A stretch of DNA of 6,621 nucleotides from Bacteroides sp. Its GTDB lineage: Bacteria > Bacteroidota > Bacteroidia > Bacteroidales > Bacteroidaceae. Location of the stretch: contig JASLCM010000036.1 in NCBI GenBank assembly GCA_030151845.1, positions 1 through 6,621 on the forward strand, read 5' to 3'. The notes under the pieces were generated by a model. The model saw nothing but the letters and a program-made list of their open reading frames with translations. It ran no database searches and was not told where the DNA came from. Shown here piece by piece: positions 5,716-6,621 of this stretch (the first letter of the stretch is position 1; the number at the start of each line of letters is the position of its first letter). The position numbers and the translations under genes were made by a program.

Positions 5716-6177
5716 CTACTCTTCAGTTTTTGGTGTTTCTTCTGCGTGAAATGGGAAAATATCTATAATAGGAGTTTCGGCAACAGAGGATATCTGATAA
5801 TCGGCCAAAGAGCCTTTCATGCCTTCATCAATTTTATGAACAGCATCTCTTAAGTCAGCTGCTTGTACCAATACTTGTGTTGGAGATTTCTTCTCTGCTC
5901 CACTCTTTTCATCTAAAGTTATGAAAATAAGTTTGGATTTAAACCATCGGTCGGCACTCTCTTCTTCCGAAGTGAAGATTTCGCTATATTTAGCGCGCTT
6001 AATATCAGAAACAGTGAATTCTCCAGAGATATAAGGAGTGATAAGCTCTATAATTCTGGCTTCAGCCTCGGTGAAGCTAAGAGCATCAACAAGATAAGGT
6101 TCTGTTACCTTTTTGTTAACGCCATTTTCCATCATTTTCTCGTATCTTACTTTACATTCAAACCACGTATGCATCAT
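5716..6177 (-). CDS. DUF4494 family protein of unknown function (153 aa)
   Basis: I recognise the DUF4494 pattern: an N-terminal TWFECKVRYEKMMENGVNKKVTEPYLVDALSFTEAEARI (4-41), then GEFTVSDIKRAKYSEIF (52-68) and RWFKSKLIFITLDEKSGAEKK (77-97). The tail is acidic (PFHAEETPKTEE). The family occurs almost only in Bacteroidetes and has no known activity. There is no signal peptide or membrane segment, so it is probably cytoplasmic. The start is one of two adjacent ATGs (6177 or 6174); the in-frame TTG at 6207 overlaps a perfect -7 promoter box and is rejected. It is the first gene of the likely operon with yggS and the dihydroorotate dehydrogenase-like gene. Confidence 0.88.
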   Translation of the reverse strand: MMHTWFECKVRYEKMMENGVNKKVTEPYLVDALSFTEAEARIIELITPYISGEFTVSDIKRAKYSEIFTSEEESADRWFKSKLIFITLDEKSGAEKKSPTQVLVQAADLRDAVHKIDEGMKGSLADYQISSVAETPIIDIFPFHAEETPKTEE

Positions 6178-6204
6178 CGCTTTTCTTTTTATTTTAATAT
6201 ACAA

Positions 6205-6212
6205 CAAAGGTA
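6205..6212 (-). promoter_or_regulatory. Bacteroidetes promoter of the DUF4494-yggS-DHOD-like operon
   Basis: On the minus strand the -7 box reads TACCTTTG, a perfect TAnnTTTG match, ending 27 nt before the ATG at 6177. A three-of-four match to the TTTG -33 box (TTCG, 6232-6235) lies at the expected 19-nt spacing. The -7 box overlaps the outer arm of the nested inverted repeat at 6208-6293. Confidence 0.55.
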
Positions 6213-6293
6213 CATCTTTCTTTCTTTTTTACGAATCCCTTTTATTATTTTAAATAATAGAGGAGAGTGTATTTAAGAAAGAGAGATGTACCT
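6208..6293. repeat. Nested inverted repeat between the GDPD gene and the DUF4494 operon
   Basis: The outer arms 6208-6226 and 6275-6293 (AGGTACATCTTTCTTTCTT against its reverse complement) match at 18 of 19 bases; the one difference is a T-G wobble on the plus strand. Inside is a second inverted repeat with perfect 8-bp arms TATTATTT (6243-6250) and AAATAATA (6252-6259), extendable with wobbles to about 6239-6263. There is no T-run after the outer arm, so it is a poor intrinsic terminator. There is no flanking direct repeat, so an inserted miniature element is not shown. It overlaps the operon's promoter. Confidence 0.65.
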
Positions 6294-6315
6294 CTGAATG
6301 GTTTAGCTAGGACAA

Positions 6316-6621
6316 TTACTTCCTATTTGCTAATATTTCTTGTAGAAGTGTTGGTTCATCTGTTGTGATAAAGTCTACATTGAGGTCAAGTAGATACTCC
6401 ATATCTTCTTTTTTATTAACCGTCCAAGTATTTACTTTCATACCTAAATCATGGCACTCTTTTACCCAACCTGGATTTTTACGGAAGGCATTAAAGTGAT
6501 AGTCTGGTCCTGTACAACCCACTTCTTTTAACTCTTTAGGAGATAGTTCACCACGTAGGTAATAAATTGGAGTTCCTTTAGGGGCAAGTCGAACAAACTC
6601 TTTAATTGCATGAAGAGAGAA
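6316..6621 (-). CDS. Glycerophosphodiester phosphodiesterase family protein, C-terminal part only
   Basis: The reading frame stays open to the window edge, giving the last 101 residues plus stop; the N-terminal part with the catalytic HRG motif lies outside. Visible family features are the late barrel strands and helices. FSLHAIKEFVRLAPKGTPIYYL (first 22 visible residues) leads to GPDYHFNAFRKNPGWVKECHDLGMKVNTWTVN, with the typical xWTVN strand, and then the closing DFITTDEPTLL. GDPD enzymes split glycerophosphodiesters into glycerol 3-phosphate and an alcohol. Bacteroidetes copies are often exported, but the N-terminus needed to tell is missing. The GTG at 6520-6522 is an internal Val codon, not a start. 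Confidence 0.9.
   Translation of the reverse strand, partial: FSLHAIKEFVRLAPKGTPIYYLRGELSPKELKEVGCTGPDYHFNAFRKNPGWVKECHDLGMKVNTWTVNKKEDMEYLLDLNVDFITTDEPTLLQEILANRK

Noticed and set aside
6178..6207. TTG-started extension of the DUF4494 protein
   Set aside because: The TTG lies within the -7 box; family members begin just before the WFECKVRYEK motif.

Overview
The window looks like ordinary chromosome from a low-GC member of the Bacteroidetes, most likely Bacteroidales. Three things point there. Four genes have a perfect TAnnTTTG element (the Bacteroidetes sigma-ABfr -7 box) 26-32 nt upstream of their ATG. Starts are preceded by A/T-rich sequence and mostly lack a Shine-Dalgarno. The gene families are typical of the phylum: DUF4494, a short histone H1-like (Hc1) protein, the dihydroorotate dehydrogenase-like family, and YggS with the FGESRAQE motif. 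No mobile element, CRISPR array, RNA gene or defence system is visible, and no stretch over 300 bases lacks a gene.

Left part (1-1772). The first bases look like the right arm and T-run of a terminator whose left arm lies outside the window. Two minus-strand genes follow, in transcription order: a short AlbA_2/winged-helix protein (1398-754) and a conserved hypothetical protein (692-69). Divergent from them, on the plus strand, is a 58-residue histone H1-like gene (1541-1717). A clean hairpin terminator lies between it and the next gene, which converges on it.

Middle (1770-3982). A membrane-anchored MltD-type lytic transglycosylase (minus) is divergent from a small GNAT-type acetyltransferase (plus). 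That gene runs into a convergent short-chain dehydrogenase (minus) with one base between the stop codons. A strong 16-bp hairpin (3948-3982) separates the dehydrogenase from the next unit.

Right part (4004-6621, all minus). DUF4494, YggS (PLP homeostasis) and a dihydroorotate dehydrogenase-like flavoprotein lie 41 and 24 bp apart and look like one operon. It would start at the -7 box at 6205-6212 and end at the 3948-3982 hairpin. Upstream is the C-terminal 101 codons of a glycerophosphodiester phosphodiesterase cut by the window edge, separated from the operon by an unusual nested inverted repeat (6208-6293).

I see no convincing new multi-gene system. The points most worth a second look are the nested inverted repeat over the operon promoter, the dihydroorotate dehydrogenase-like enzyme without the usual catalytic Cys/Ser loop, the palindrome between the AlbA_2 and histone-like genes, and the two unknown conserved families.
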